NCBI RefSeq assembly: GCF_001421705.1
Contig: NZ_LMKO01000011.1
Span: 1-49,534, forward strand
DNA length: 49,534 nucleotides
Source of the DNA: Xylophilus sp. Leaf220
GTDB taxonomy: Bacteria; Pseudomonadota; Gammaproteobacteria; Burkholderiales; Burkholderiaceae_C
Direction: 5' to 3'
The notes beneath the pieces are model-generated. The model was not told the DNA's origin. It saw nothing but the letters and a program-made list of their open reading frames with translations, and did no database searches. The position numbers and the translations under genes are program-made. The stretch's first letter is position 1. Each line of letters starts with the position of its first letter. This document shows, one piece after another, positions 15,710 through 27,275 of the stretch.

Positions 15710-18700
15710 ATGGCATCCACGTCCCCCGACGCTCCGCGTCCCGATCCGCTGGAAGGGGCGCGTCCAGGCTCCCCGGACGGCCGCGCCTCCGCTCCCCCTC
15801 CGCGTACGCCCCGCCGGCATCCGGCGCTGCGCAAGGTGGTGTTCGCCTTGGTGGTGCTGCTGGCCCTGGTCGCGGTGCTGCTCGGGGCCGCATGGGTCTG
15901 GACCGGATCGTCGAACTCGCTCGCGACCGTGCTGGCCCAGGTGGCACAGCGCATGCCTGCCGGCCAGACGCTGCAGTCGCGCGACGTGAGCGGATCGGTC
16001 CGTGCCGGTGGCCGGATCGGCTGGCTGCGCTACGAGAGCCCGACGCTGGCCGTCGAGCTGCACGACACCACCATCGGCTGGCAATGGCGGCCGCTCCTGA
16101 AGAAGCGCGTCCAGCTCGGCGAGCTGCACGTGGCCCGCGTGGTCGCCGAGAAGCGCGGCCCGGGCGACGACAGCCCCACCCAGCCGCTGCAGGAAATCAC
16201 ATTGCCGGTCGAGGTCGATCTGCCCTTCCAGGTCGATGCGATCGACTGGTCGGGCCCGCCGCCGCTGCAGGCCCGCAACCTGGCCGGCCGCTACCGCTAC
16301 ACCGACGGCACCCATCGGCTCGAAGTCGACGGCATCGACGTGGCCGAGGGCCACTACAGCGGCCAGGCCACGCTGCAGGGCGCCGCGCCGATGGCGCTCG
16401 ACGCCACGCTCGCCGCACGGCTGCGCACCGCCGTGCCCGGCACGGAGGGCACCAGCGTCGCACTGCAAGGCGAGGCCACGGTCAAGGGCACCTTGGCGAC
16501 CGAGGCCGCGCGCCTGGCCGTCGCGGCCCGCCTCCAGCAGACCGAGACCGGCACGGCGCCCGCGACCAGCGCCGACCTGAAGGCCCGGATCGCGCCGTGG
16601 CTGCCGCAGCCGCTGGTCCAGCTCGATGCCCGGCTGGCAGCGCTCGACCTGGCCGCCTTCTGGCCGCAACTGCCCAGCACCCTGCTCGAGGGCCAGGTGC
16701 AGGTCCAGCCCGAAGGCGACGGCCTGCGCGCCAGCGCCGACCTGAGCAACGCGGTCGCAGGTCCCTGGGACCGGAAGCGCTTGCCGGTCGACGAACTGCA
16801 GGCCCTCGCCACCCTGCAGCAAGGCACCTGGACCGTGCCCGAGGCCACGGTGCGCACCGCGGGCGGCGAGATCCGGCTGGAGGCTCGCTTCACCCCGGCG
16901 GTGCCGCCCGACGCCGCGGCCACTGCCGCCCCCTCCGCGCCGCCGGCAGGCTCCGCACCGCCTGCCGCGTCTTCCGCGACGCCTTCGCCGCCCCCGGCCA
17001 CGCCTGCCACGCCTGGAACGCCCGCGGTCTGGACCGCCAGCGCCACCTTGCGCAACATCCGCCCGGGCGCCCTGCACACCCAGCTGGAAGGACCTGCCAT
17101 CGGCGGCACGGCCAAGGCCGAGACGCGGGGCACCTCGATCCTGTTCGACACCGACCTGCAGGCCGTCGGCCCCGCGCCCGCGAAGGCGCAGACCGCCCGC
17201 AAGGGCCGCGCCGCGCCGGCCGGATCGCCGCTGGACGGCCTGGGTTTGCGCAGCCTCGCCGCCAAGGGCGAGTGGAACGGCCAGGTGCTGGACCTGGCAC
17301 GGTTGCAGGTGCAGGCCACCGACGCCTCGCTGCAAGGCACCGCCAAGGTCCGCGTGCCCGAGCAGGCGGGCGAAGGCCAGTTGAGCTTCGTGCTGCCCGG
17401 CGCCGCCGGCAAGGTGCAGGGGCGCATGGCACCCGCCAGCGGCAACGGCGAGCTGTCGCTGCAGATGCGCGATGCGGCGCAGATGCAGGCCTGGATCGCC
17501 CGGCTGCCCGGCCTGTCGGGCGTCTTCGCCGGCATCGGCCTGGACGGCGCCGCCCAGCTGGACGGCCGCTGGCAGGGCGGATGGAAATCGCTGCAGCAGC
17601 GCCTGGCGAACGGCACGGCGCCCAAGGGCGGCGACCTGACCCTGCAGGCCACGCTGGACGCGCCGCGCCTGGAGGTACGCCTGCCCGCCGCCGGCGCCGC
17701 AACCGGCGCGACCGCCCCGGCCACCGCTGCCGGATCGGCCGGCGCCGCAGCCCCCACCACGACTGCCGCGACCGTCATGCCCGCTCCGGCAGCCGCCACT
17801 GCAGTGACCGGGACCGGGACCGAGGCCGCGGGGAACGCCGCCGTTGTACCCGCCTCTGCCACCGTCAAGGGAACGACACCCGCTGCTGCGGTGAAAGCAG
17901 GCCTGTCCCAGACCATCGCCCTGCGCAAGCTGCGCGCAGAGGTGAGCGGCAGCCTGGCCCAGGCCGCGCTCTCCCTGCAGGGCGAGGCCACGATGGGTAC
18001 CCGACGCGCGAACCTGCGCACCTCCGCCAGCGGCGGCATGGACGGCCCCGGAAAATGGCGCCTGGCACTGGACCGGCTGCAGCTGGAAGCGCAGGACAGC
18101 ACCCTGCCCGGCCCGTGGAACCTGGTGCTGGACGCACCCGTGTCCGCCACCGTGCGGCAGGAGGCCCGGGCCCTGGCGGTCGAGGCCGGTGCCGGCCGGG
18201 CGAGCCTGCGCGGCCCGGTCGACGGCACGGTGCGGCTGGCCTGGGAGCCGGTGCGCTATAGCCAGACGGCACGCGACAAGGCGCCCGCCGCGCACCGGCT
18301 GCAGTCCCGCGGCCGGCTCACCGGCCTGCCGATGGCCTGGGCCCAGGCCTTCACCGCCGGCGGCAAGGACGCCCTGGCCGGGCTGGGGCTGGCCGGGAAT
18401 CTGGTGTTCGACGGCGACTGGGACATCGATGCCGGCGACAGCCTGCGAGCCCGCGCCAGCCTGGCCCGCCAGAGCGGCGACATCCGGGTGGAGACCGGCG
18501 AGGCGCCGGCCGTCACCCGCGTCAGCAGCAGCGGCACCGGCACCGGCATCCAGGGCGCGGCCAGCTCCAGCGCCGCGCCCACTACCGCCGCCGGCATCCG
18601 CCAGGCGCGGGTCGAGCTGAAGGCCGATGGCGACGCCGTGGCGGCCGAGCTGCTGTGGGACAGCGAACGCGCCGGCCAGGTCACCGCCAGCGCCTCCACC

Positions 18701-20122
18701 CGGCTGCAGCGCGCGGACGGCGGCTGGAGCTGGGCCGACGACGCGCCGCTGGCCGGCAAGCTGGATGCGCGGCTGCCCAATGTCGGCGTATGGTCGGTGC
18801 TGGCGCCGCCCGGGTGGCGGGTGCAGGGCTCGCTGCAGGCCGCCGCCACCCTGAGCGGCAACCGCGCGGCACCGCAGTGGAACGGCACGCTCAATGCAGA
18901 CGGCCTGTCGGTGCGGTCGGTGGTCGACGGCATCGAGTTGCGCAACGGCCGGCTGCGTTCCACCCTGCGCGGCGACCGGCTGGAGATCACCGAGTTCACC
19001 CTGCAGGGCGGCACCGGCAGCAGCACCCGCATCGCCGGCATCGCCGGCAGCCGCTCCACCGGCCGCAGCCTGGCGGGCGACGACGGCGGATCGCTCACCG
19101 CCCGCGGCGATCTCAGCTGGGGCAACGGCATCCGTATCGTGCTGAACACCGACATCCGGTCCTTGCGGGTCTCGGTGCGGCCCGACCGGCAGGTGACGCT
19201 TTCCGGCGACCTGCAGACCCGGCTGGAGAACGGCAAGCTGACCCTGCGCGGCGCGCTGAAGGCCGACCGGGCCGCGATCATCCTGCCCGACGGCGGCGCG
19301 CCCAGCCTGGGCTCCGACGTGGTGGTGCATTCGGCCGCCAAGGACCGCGAAGCCGCCAAGGCCGCCGAGCGCGAGGACCAGGCCGCCACCCGGGTCAACA
19401 CCGCGCAGCCGCCCGACATCGTCGTCACCTTCGACATGGGCGACGACTTCGCGGTGCAGGGCAAGGGCCTCACCACCCGCCTGACCGGCAAGCTGGAGAT
19501 CGCCAGCACCATGGGCCTGAACGTGCCGCCACGGGTCACCGGCGACATCCGCACGGTGCAGGGCCGCTACCGTGCCTACGGCCAGCAGCTGGATATCGAA
19601 TCGGGCCTGGCGCGGTTCAGCGGCGCCTACGACAACCCGGCGCTCGACATCCTGGCGATCCGGCCCAACATCGCCGTGCGGGCCGGCGTGCAGATAACCG
19701 GCAGCGCGCAGTCGCCGGTGGTGCGGCTGTACTCCGACCCCGACCTGCCCGATGCCGAGAAGCTCTCGTGGGTGGTGCTGGGCCGGGCGGCCGCCAGCGG
19801 CGGCGCCGAGGCTGCGCTGCTGCAGCAGGCCGCGCTGGCGCTGCTCTCCGGCGGCGGTGGCGGCTCGGGCAACATCGCGGCCAAGGTCGGGCTGGACGAG
19901 GTCGGCTTCAAGGGCCCGGGCAGCGGCAGCGACGCCTCGGCCGCGGCGCTGACCTTCGGCAAGCGGGTGTCGCAGAACGTCTACCTGACCTACGAGCGCA
20001 GCCTGTCGGGCACCCTCGGCACGCTCTACATCTTCTACGACCTGACCCGCCGGCTGCAGCTGCGCGGCCAGACCGGCGCGAAGAGCGCGGTCGACCTCGT
20101 CTACACCATCACCTACGACTGA
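15710..20122 (+). CDS. tamB: Translocation and assembly module protein TamB
   Basis: This 1470-residue AsmA-like protein has a Pro/Arg-rich cytoplasmic start, one membrane helix (KVVFALVVLLALVAVLLGA, about residues 42-60) and a very long periplasmic beta-helical groove made of repeated short strands. The C-terminal ~350 residues form the conserved DUF490/TamB domain, with MGLNVPPRVTGDIRTVQG (about 1268-1285) and YLTYERSLSGTLGTLYIFYD near the end. TamB spans the periplasm and is thought to carry lipids or proteins to TamA. It is longer than E. coli TamB (1259 aa). Two low-complexity Ala/Pro/Thr-rich insertions lie at about residues 395-441 and 660-726. Very long open frames on the opposite strand here are shadows caused by high GC. 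Confidence 0.93.
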   Translation: MASTSPDAPRPDPLEGARPGSPDGRASAPPPRTPRRHPALRKVVFALVVLLALVAVLLGAAWVWTGSSNSLATVLAQVAQRMPAGQTLQSRDVSGSVRAGGRIGWLRYESPTLAVELHDTTIGWQWRPLLKKRVQLGELHVARVVAEKRGPGDDSPTQPLQEITLPVEVDLPFQVDAIDWSGPPPLQARNLAGRYRYTDGTHRLEVDGIDVAEGHYSGQATLQGAAPMALDATLAARLRTAVPGTEGTSVALQGEATVKGTLATEAARLAVAARLQQTETGTAPATSADLKARIAPWLPQPLVQLDARLAALDLAAFWPQLPSTLLEGQVQVQPEGDGLRASADLSNAVAGPWDRKRLPVDELQALATLQQGTWTVPEATVRTAGGEIRLEARFTPAVPPDAAATAAPSAPPAGSAPPAASSATPSPPPATPATPGTPAVWTASATLRNIRPGALHTQLEGPAIGGTAKAETRGTSILFDTDLQAVGPAPAKAQTARKGRAAPAGSPLDGLGLRSLAAKGEWNGQVLDLARLQVQATDASLQGTAKVRVPEQAGEGQLSFVLPGAAGKVQGRMAPASGNGELSLQMRDAAQMQAWIARLPGLSGVFAGIGLDGAAQLDGRWQGGWKSLQQRLANGTAPKGGDLTLQATLDAPRLEVRLPAAGAATGATAPATAAGSAGAAAPTTTAATVMPAPAAATAVTGTGTEAAGNAAVVPASATVKGTTPAAAVKAGLSQTIALRKLRAEVSGSLAQAALSLQGEATMGTRRANLRTSASGGMDGPGKWRLALDRLQLEAQDSTLPGPWNLVLDAPVSATVRQEARALAVEAGAGRASLRGPVDGTVRLAWEPVRYSQTARDKAPAAHRLQSRGRLTGLPMAWAQAFTAGGKDALAGLGLAGNLVFDGDWDIDAGDSLRARASLARQSGDIRVETGEAPAVTRVSSSGTGTGIQGAASSSAAPTTAAGIRQARVELKADGDAVAAELLWDSERAGQVTASASTRLQRADGGWSWADDAPLAGKLDARLPNVGVWSVLAPPGWRVQGSLQAAATLSGNRAAPQWNGTLNADGLSVRSVVDGIELRNGRLRSTLRGDRLEITEFTLQGGTGSSTRIAGIAGSRSTGRSLAGDDGGSLTARGDLSWGNGIRIVLNTDIRSLRVSVRPDRQVTLSGDLQTRLENGKLTLRGALKADRAAIILPDGGAPSLGSDVVVHSAAKDREAAKAAEREDQAATRVNTAQPPDIVVTFDMGDDFAVQGKGLTTRLTGKLEIASTMGLNVPPRVTGDIRTVQGRYRAYGQQLDIESGLARFSGAYDNPALDILAIRPNIAVRAGVQITGSAQSPVVRLYSDPDLPDAEKLSWVVLGRAAASGGAEAALLQQAALALLSGGGGGSGNIAAKVGLDEVGFKGPGSGSDASAAALTFGKRVSQNVYLTYERSLSGTLGTLYIFYDLTRRLQLRGQTGAKSAVDLVYTITYD

Positions 20123-20253
20123 TCACCCGGTGGGAGCTAGTATTCGCCGGTGCCGGCCTCCTGCCCAGGAGCACCGCGCCCGGCCCGAAACCCTCCCGCC
20201 CCGGTACCCATCGCCACCGAAGACGCGCCTCCCACGGCGCGAGGAACACAACC

Positions 20254-20607
20254 ATGGAATGGTGTATCTACCAACTGGGCCCGCTCCAGCGGCACTGGCA
20301 ACACCTGTCCACGGTCGCGGAGCTGGCGGGGCAGCTGGCCGCGCAGGAAGCCACCACCACCGTCCGGCAGGGTGCGGCCGACACCCAGTCGACGGTGAAC
20401 TACCGCCAGTTCATGGCCGACTGGGAAGCCGCCAAGGTGCTGGCGGCCGAGGCCGGATGGGGCGGCGACCTCTACCACGACCCGGTCGTCTTCTGGATCC
20501 CGATGCACGGCGAGTTCTTCTACGGATTCGCCTTCAAGCAGCAGGACCAAGCGGTGACCTACGTGGTGAGCCCCGCGTCGCTGCAGCACCTGGACGGGCC
20601 CTGCTGA
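20254..20607 (+). CDS. Conserved-looking hypothetical protein
   Basis: The ATG at 20254 gives 117 residues with an acidic, soluble composition and many aromatics (MEWCIYQLGPLQRHWQHL; DLYHDPVVFWIPMHGEFFYGF). There is no signal peptide or membrane segment. It begins 131 bases after tamB. The region upstream has no clear promoter; a gaggaa purine stretch lies 8-13 bases before the ATG and can serve for ribosome binding. I do not recognise the family. The aromatic-rich central part suggests a folded protein rather than a chance frame. Confidence 0.55.
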   Translation: MEWCIYQLGPLQRHWQHLSTVAELAGQLAAQEATTTVRQGAADTQSTVNYRQFMADWEAAKVLAAEAGWGGDLYHDPVVFWIPMHGEFFYGFAFKQQDQAVTYVVSPASLQHLDGPC

Positions 20608-20684
20608 GGGCGGCTCGAACGTGTGGCCGGCGGGTCGACGGGCGTAGCGGCTCGCAGCGGTCCCCGTAGCTCCCCGGATCGGTT

Positions 20685-20740
20685 GCTATATTTTTCATAG
20701 CTAGCAGTCGGCTCCATACGCCGGCCAGCGGCCTTTTTCG
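20685..20740 (+). repeat. Dispersed intergenic repeat, copy 2
   Basis: gctatatttttcatagctag at 20685-20704 matches copy 1 in 17 of 20 bases, and the GC-rich part after it (cagtcggctc, tacgccggcc) matches the reverse-oriented copy at 7381-7426. It ends in a C5-T5 style tract (gcctttttcg). The element lies in the 236-base gap between the hypothetical gene and phoD, which otherwise holds no recognisable gene. Confidence 0.6.
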
Positions 20741-20843
20741 TTCGAATCGTTGTCGCGTAGGGCTGCCCCGGCCGCGTGCTCCGCGCCGCCGCCCTCCCCG
20801 GCGCTCCGCTACCCTAGCGGCCCCACCATCCCCCGCACCCTTC

Positions 20844-22415
20844 ATGGACCGAAGACTCTGGCTGCGCCTGGCGGCCGCCGCCGCGACCGGCGCACTTGCG
20901 CTTCGTCCGGGCCTCGCCCGCGGCCTGCGGGCCGATCCCTTCGCCTGCGGCGTCGCCAGCGGCTCGCCGTCGGACGACGGCTTCGTCCTCTGGACGCGCC
21001 TCGACGCCACCGCCCTGGCGCAGCCGGCGGCCGAGGTGCCGGTGCGCTGGGAGCTCGCCGACGACGACGGCTTTCGCCGCATCGTGCGTGCCGACACCGC
21101 CGCCGCCCTGCCGGCGCTGGGCCATGCGGTGCATGTCGAACTGGCGGGCCTGCCGCCCGACCGCTGGTTCCACTACCGGTTCATGGCGGGCGACGCGGTC
21201 AGCGCGGCGGGCCGGACCCGCACCAGCCCGGCGGCGGACACCCTGGCCGCGCGGCTGCGCTTCGCCTTCGCCTCCTGCCAGCGCTGGGAGCACGGCTACT
21301 ACGCCGCTTGGCGCCACCTGGCGGCCGAGCAGCCCGACCTGGTGGTGTTCCTGGGCGACTACATCTACGAGACCGCCACGCCCCGCAAACCCGACCGGCC
21401 GCTGGCCCGCACCCACGCCCTGCACCGGGCGGTGACCCTCGCCGACTACCGCGACCGCTACGCCCTGCACAAGAGCGACCCCGACCTGCAGGCCGCCCAC
21501 CGCGCCTGCCCCTGGATCGTCACCTGGGACGACCACGAGGTCGAGAACGACTACGCCGGCCTGCACGGCCGCGCAGCGCCCGCCGACTTCCTGGCGCAGC
21601 GGGGCGCCGCCTACCAGGCCTTCTACGAGAACATGCCCCTGCGCAGCGGTGCCCTGGTGCGCGGCATGGCCGGCCTGGGCACCCTGGGCGGGGTGCGGGT
21701 GAACGAGCGCTACGCCTTCGGCCGGCTGGCCCGCTTCCATGTGCTCGACGGCCGCCAGTTCAAGGACCTGCAGGCCTGCCGCGACCGCACCAGGAGCAGC
21801 GCCGGCGCGGTGCGGGAGGAGGAATGCCCCGAACTGCAGTCGCCCGGCCGCAGCTTCCTTGGGGCCGCGCAGGAGCGCTGGCTCGATGCGGGCCTGGCCG
21901 AGGACGCGGCCGGCGGCGCCACCCGCTGGACGGTGCTGGCCCAGCAGACCCTGTTCTCGCCCCGCCACTACGGCCCCGCCGGCCACGCCACGGTGCCGAC
22001 CGACAGCTGGGACGGCTACCCCGCCGCGCGCGACCGGCTGATCGGCGCCATCGCCGGCCATGCACCGCGCAACACCGTCTTCGTGGGCGGCGACATCCAC
22101 CAGAACTACGTCTGCAACCTGCATGCCGATGGCGCCCGCGCTGCCGGTCCGGTGATCGCCAGCGAGTTCTGCGGCACCTCGGTCTCGTCGTTTTCCGGCA
22201 CCACCCAGGAGCGGGTCGACGCCCTGGTGCGGCGCAACCCGCAGGTCGTCTTCGCCGACTGCGAGAAGCGCGGCTACGCCCTGGCCGAGCTCACGCCGCG
22301 CGGCTGGGACACCTTGCTGCGCGGGGTCGACGATCCGGCCCGTGCCGACAGCGGCATCGCCACCCTCGCGCGCTTCCATGTCGCGGACGGACGGCCGGGC
22401 GTGCAGCGCGGCTGA
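20844..22415 (+). CDS. phoD: PhoD-family alkaline phosphatase / phosphodiesterase
   Basis: This 523-residue protein begins MDRRLWLRLAAAAATGALA, a twin-arginine-like export signal. A PhoD N-terminal domain (about residues 30-125; FACGVASGSPSDDGFVLWTR) precedes the metallophosphatase domain. Metal-binding motifs are FASCQRWEHGYYAAW (about 145-159), FLGDYIYET (about 170), TWDDHEVENDY (about 228-238) and FVGGDIHQNYV (about 413-423). Family members release phosphate from mono- and diesters in the periplasm using Fe/Ca, often under phosphate starvation. No Pho box was recognised in the short upstream region. It occupies the place before dnaG where rpsU is found in many bacteria. Confidence 0.9.
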   Translation: MDRRLWLRLAAAAATGALALRPGLARGLRADPFACGVASGSPSDDGFVLWTRLDATALAQPAAEVPVRWELADDDGFRRIVRADTAAALPALGHAVHVELAGLPPDRWFHYRFMAGDAVSAAGRTRTSPAADTLAARLRFAFASCQRWEHGYYAAWRHLAAEQPDLVVFLGDYIYETATPRKPDRPLARTHALHRAVTLADYRDRYALHKSDPDLQAAHRACPWIVTWDDHEVENDYAGLHGRAAPADFLAQRGAAYQAFYENMPLRSGALVRGMAGLGTLGGVRVNERYAFGRLARFHVLDGRQFKDLQACRDRTRSSAGAVREEECPELQSPGRSFLGAAQERWLDAGLAEDAAGGATRWTVLAQQTLFSPRHYGPAGHATVPTDSWDGYPAARDRLIGAIAGHAPRNTVFVGGDIHQNYVCNLHADGARAAGPVIASEFCGTSVSSFSGTTQERVDALVRRNPQVVFADCEKRGYALAELTPRGWDTLLRGVDDPARADSGIATLARFHVADGRPGVQRG

Positions 22416-22438
22416 GCCGCTGCCGGGATAATCCCCCG

Positions 22439-24451
22439 GTGGCCATTCCCCCGTCGTTCATCCAGGAGCTCGTGACCCGCACCGACGTGGTCGAGGTGGT
22501 GGGCCGGCACGTGCAGCTGAAGAAGGCCGGCGCCAGCTTCACCGGCCTGTGCCCGTTCCACAACGAGAAGTCGCCCTCGTTCTCGGTGAGCCCGTCGCGC
22601 CAGACCTACCACTGCTTCGGCTGCGGCGCGCACGGCAACGCGATCGGCTTCCTGATGGAGTACGTCGGCATGGGCTTCGTCGACGCGGTCAAGGACCTGG
22701 CCCAGCAGCAGGGCCTGGAAGTGCCCGAGGACGACGTCTCGCCCGCCGAACGCGCCCGGGCCGCCGAGCAGCGCCAGCGCCAGGCCACCCTCAGCGACGT
22801 GCTGGAGCGCGCCGGCGACGCCTGGCGCAAGCAGCTGAAGACCTCGCAGCGGGCGATCGACTATTTCAAGGGCCGGGGCCTGTCGGGCGCGGTGGCGCGG
22901 CGCTTCGGCCTGGGCTACGCGCCGCCCGGCTGGCGAGGCCTCGCCAGCGTGTTCCCGGCCTACGACGACCCCCTGCTGGCCGAGAGCGGCCTGGTGATCG
23001 TCGGCGAGGAAGAAGACGGCGTGCCCGAATCCGAGCGCAAGCGCTACGACCGGTTCCGCGACCGGGTGATGTTCCCGATCCGCAACGTCAAGGGCGAATG
23101 CATCGGCTTCGGCGGCCGGGTGCTGACCGACGAGAAGCCCAAGTACCTCAACTCGCCCGAGACGCCGGTCTTCAGCAAGGGCCGCGAGCTCTACGGCCTC
23201 TTCGAGGCCCGCTCGGCCCTGCGCGAGCACGGCTACGCCCTGGTGACCGAGGGCTACATGGACGTGGTCGCCCTGGCCCAGCTGGGATTTCCCAACGCGG
23301 TCGCCACGCTGGGCACCGCCTGCACCCACGAACATGTGCAGAAGCTCTTCCGGTTCACCGACACGGTGGTCTTCAGCTTCGACGGCGACGGCGCCGGCCG
23401 GCGGGCGGCGCGTAAGGCGCTGGATGCGGCCCTGCCCTTCGCCGAAGACACCCGCTCGGTCAAGTTCCTGTTCCTGCCGGCCGAGCACGACCCCGACAGC
23501 TTCATCCGCGAGAACGGCACTGAGGCCTTCGCCCGGCACGTGGCCGACGCGGTGCCGCTCAGCCGCTTCCTGCTGGAGGCCGCCCGCGAGGGCTGCGACC
23601 TGGATACCGCCGAGGGCCGCGCCCGCATGGCCAGCCAGGCCCGGCCGCTCTGGCAGGCCCTGCCCGAGGGCGCGTTGCGACTGCAGTTGATCGCCGAGAT
23701 CGCCGAGGCGGTCCAGCTGGAGGCGCGCGGCCTGTCGGAGCTGTGGGCCGCCAAGGAGGCGGGCCGCGGCGGGCGCGGGGCCGAGCGCCGCGCGCCCGAA
23801 CCGGCCGACCCCGGCGCGCCCGACCAGCCGCCCCGCCCGCCCGCTGCCGACCCGCGGGCCGGGCGGCGGCCGTGGCGCGCGGACGGCCGCGGCGCCTCCT
23901 TCGGCCGCGGCAAGTCGGGCTTCCAGGATTTCCGCGACCACCAGGGCCACGAGGGCTACGACGACTACGGCGACGCCACCGGCGGCGCCCGCCGGGCCCG
24001 CACCGCGCCGCCGAGCCGCGCCGACCATGCCGCCTGCCTGCTGCTGACCCACATGGCGGCGATGGAAGACCTGTCGCAGGACGAGCACGTCATGCTGAGC
24101 GCCCTGCCCGCGCCGCACGGCCCGCTGTTCGTCTGGCTGGAAGGCCAGCTCCACGAGCACGGCCCGCTGCCCTGGGCCGCCATCCGCGAGGGCCTGGAAG
24201 GCCACGACTGCGAAGCCACCGCCCTGCGCCTGATGGCCGGGCCGCACGCCGAGACGGTGGCCGAGGCCGACCTGAAGGACATCAGGGCCGAGCTGCGCGG
24301 CGTGCTGCGGCTCGAGTTCATCGAGCAGATCAAGCGCCAGCAGAGCGAGGCGATCGCCGCGGCGGCGACCGACCCGGCCGCGATGCAGCGCTGGCGCGCA
24401 CTCGACGAGCAGCGCAAGGCCCTTGTGTCGGCACGCCCCGTCCCCATGTAG
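22439..24451 (+). CDS. dnaG: DNA primase
   Basis: The GTG at 22439 gives 670 residues (VAIPPSFIQELVTRTDVVEV). The zinc ribbon is CPFHNEKSPSF...YHCFGCG (about residues 38-62). The TOPRIM core includes LVTEGYMDVVAL (about 268-279) and SFDGDGAGRRAA (about 314-325), holding the catalytic Glu and Asp residues. The C-terminal helicase-binding domain starts near residue 525. A long linker (about 438-525) very rich in Arg, Gly and Pro, with an RDHQGHEGYDDYGD patch, separates core from tail and explains the extra ~90 residues over E. coli DnaG (581 aa). It starts 24 bases after phoD and is followed by rpoD. Confidence 0.95.
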   Translation: MAIPPSFIQELVTRTDVVEVVGRHVQLKKAGASFTGLCPFHNEKSPSFSVSPSRQTYHCFGCGAHGNAIGFLMEYVGMGFVDAVKDLAQQQGLEVPEDDVSPAERARAAEQRQRQATLSDVLERAGDAWRKQLKTSQRAIDYFKGRGLSGAVARRFGLGYAPPGWRGLASVFPAYDDPLLAESGLVIVGEEEDGVPESERKRYDRFRDRVMFPIRNVKGECIGFGGRVLTDEKPKYLNSPETPVFSKGRELYGLFEARSALREHGYALVTEGYMDVVALAQLGFPNAVATLGTACTHEHVQKLFRFTDTVVFSFDGDGAGRRAARKALDAALPFAEDTRSVKFLFLPAEHDPDSFIRENGTEAFARHVADAVPLSRFLLEAAREGCDLDTAEGRARMASQARPLWQALPEGALRLQLIAEIAEAVQLEARGLSELWAAKEAGRGGRGAERRAPEPADPGAPDQPPRPPAADPRAGRRPWRADGRGASFGRGKSGFQDFRDHQGHEGYDDYGDATGGARRARTAPPSRADHAACLLLTHMAAMEDLSQDEHVMLSALPAPHGPLFVWLEGQLHEHGPLPWAAIREGLEGHDCEATALRLMAGPHAETVAEADLKDIRAELRGVLRLEFIEQIKRQQSEAIAAAATDPAAMQRWRALDEQRKALVSARPVPM

Positions 24452-24466
24452 GAAACCTCGCCGCGC

Positions 24467-24472
24467 TATAAT
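24467..24472 (+). promoter_or_regulatory. Consensus -10 hexamer of the rpoD promoter
   Basis: TATAAT at 24467-24472 lies 15 bases after the dnaG stop, in cgctataatgcgcgg. A good -35 is not obvious at 17 bases; the closest sequence lies within the dnaG end. It is the best promoter candidate for rpoD and implies an untranslated leader of about 270 bases. The remaining 24473-24749 holds no recognisable gene. Confidence 0.55.
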
Positions 24473-24749
24473 GCGCGGTTAGCTGACGGCAAGAGCGACA
24501 GCAGCACCTCCGGATACCGGCCCACCGATGCCACCGCGCACGACCGCCCCATCCCCGCAAGGACTGCACTCCAAATGATCGCCCAGACATCTTGTCGTCC
24601 GAGGATTTCTCCTCACTTGCAGTAGGTACCGGGCAGCGCCGGGTCTTCTGCAGCACAGGCAGCGGGCCCCGGTCCCTGCCGTTTCTGTCAGCGCCGGGTT
24701 CGTGGCGCCTTGCATCTTCTTTGTGTCCGTCTTTGATCCCGAGGTTCTC

Positions 24750-27167
<2,418 letters not shown>

Positions 27168-27196
27168 GTGCCCGTCGCCCGGAGACGGGCATGAAA

Positions 27197-27241
27197 AGAG
27201 CGCCTGGCCGTTGTTCCGCAACGACCAGGCGCTCTTTTTTT
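27197..27241 (+). terminator. Intrinsic terminator of rpoD
   Basis: AGAGCGCCTGG (27197-27207) and CCAGGCGCTCT (27225-27235) form an 11-bp stem, continued after one C/A mismatch by CGTTG/CAACG around a short loop. The stem runs straight into T residues to 27241. A smaller hairpin GCCCGTC/GACGGGC (27170-27190) lies just before it. Confidence 0.92.
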
Positions 27242-27275
27242 GGTAGCGCCGTACCGGCCGCCAGGAACAGGGCCG

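Noticed and set aside
15448-18261. A 937-codon plus-strand frame overlapping tamA and tamB
   Set aside because: It runs in another frame across two recognised genes and is Arg/Pro-rich without motifs.
13796-19330. An 1844-codon open frame on the minus strand
   Set aside because: It lies opposite tamA and tamB, is rich in Gly, Ala, Arg, His and Gln as expected from the reverse of GC-rich genes, and shows no domain motif.
20735-20760. tRNA-like gttcgaatc sequence
   Set aside because: There is no acceptor stem or anticodon arm around it; it is part of or next to the dispersed repeat.
20750-22438. Extension of dnaG upstream over phoD
   Set aside because: Overlaps phoD out of frame; primase homology starts at the GTG at 22439.
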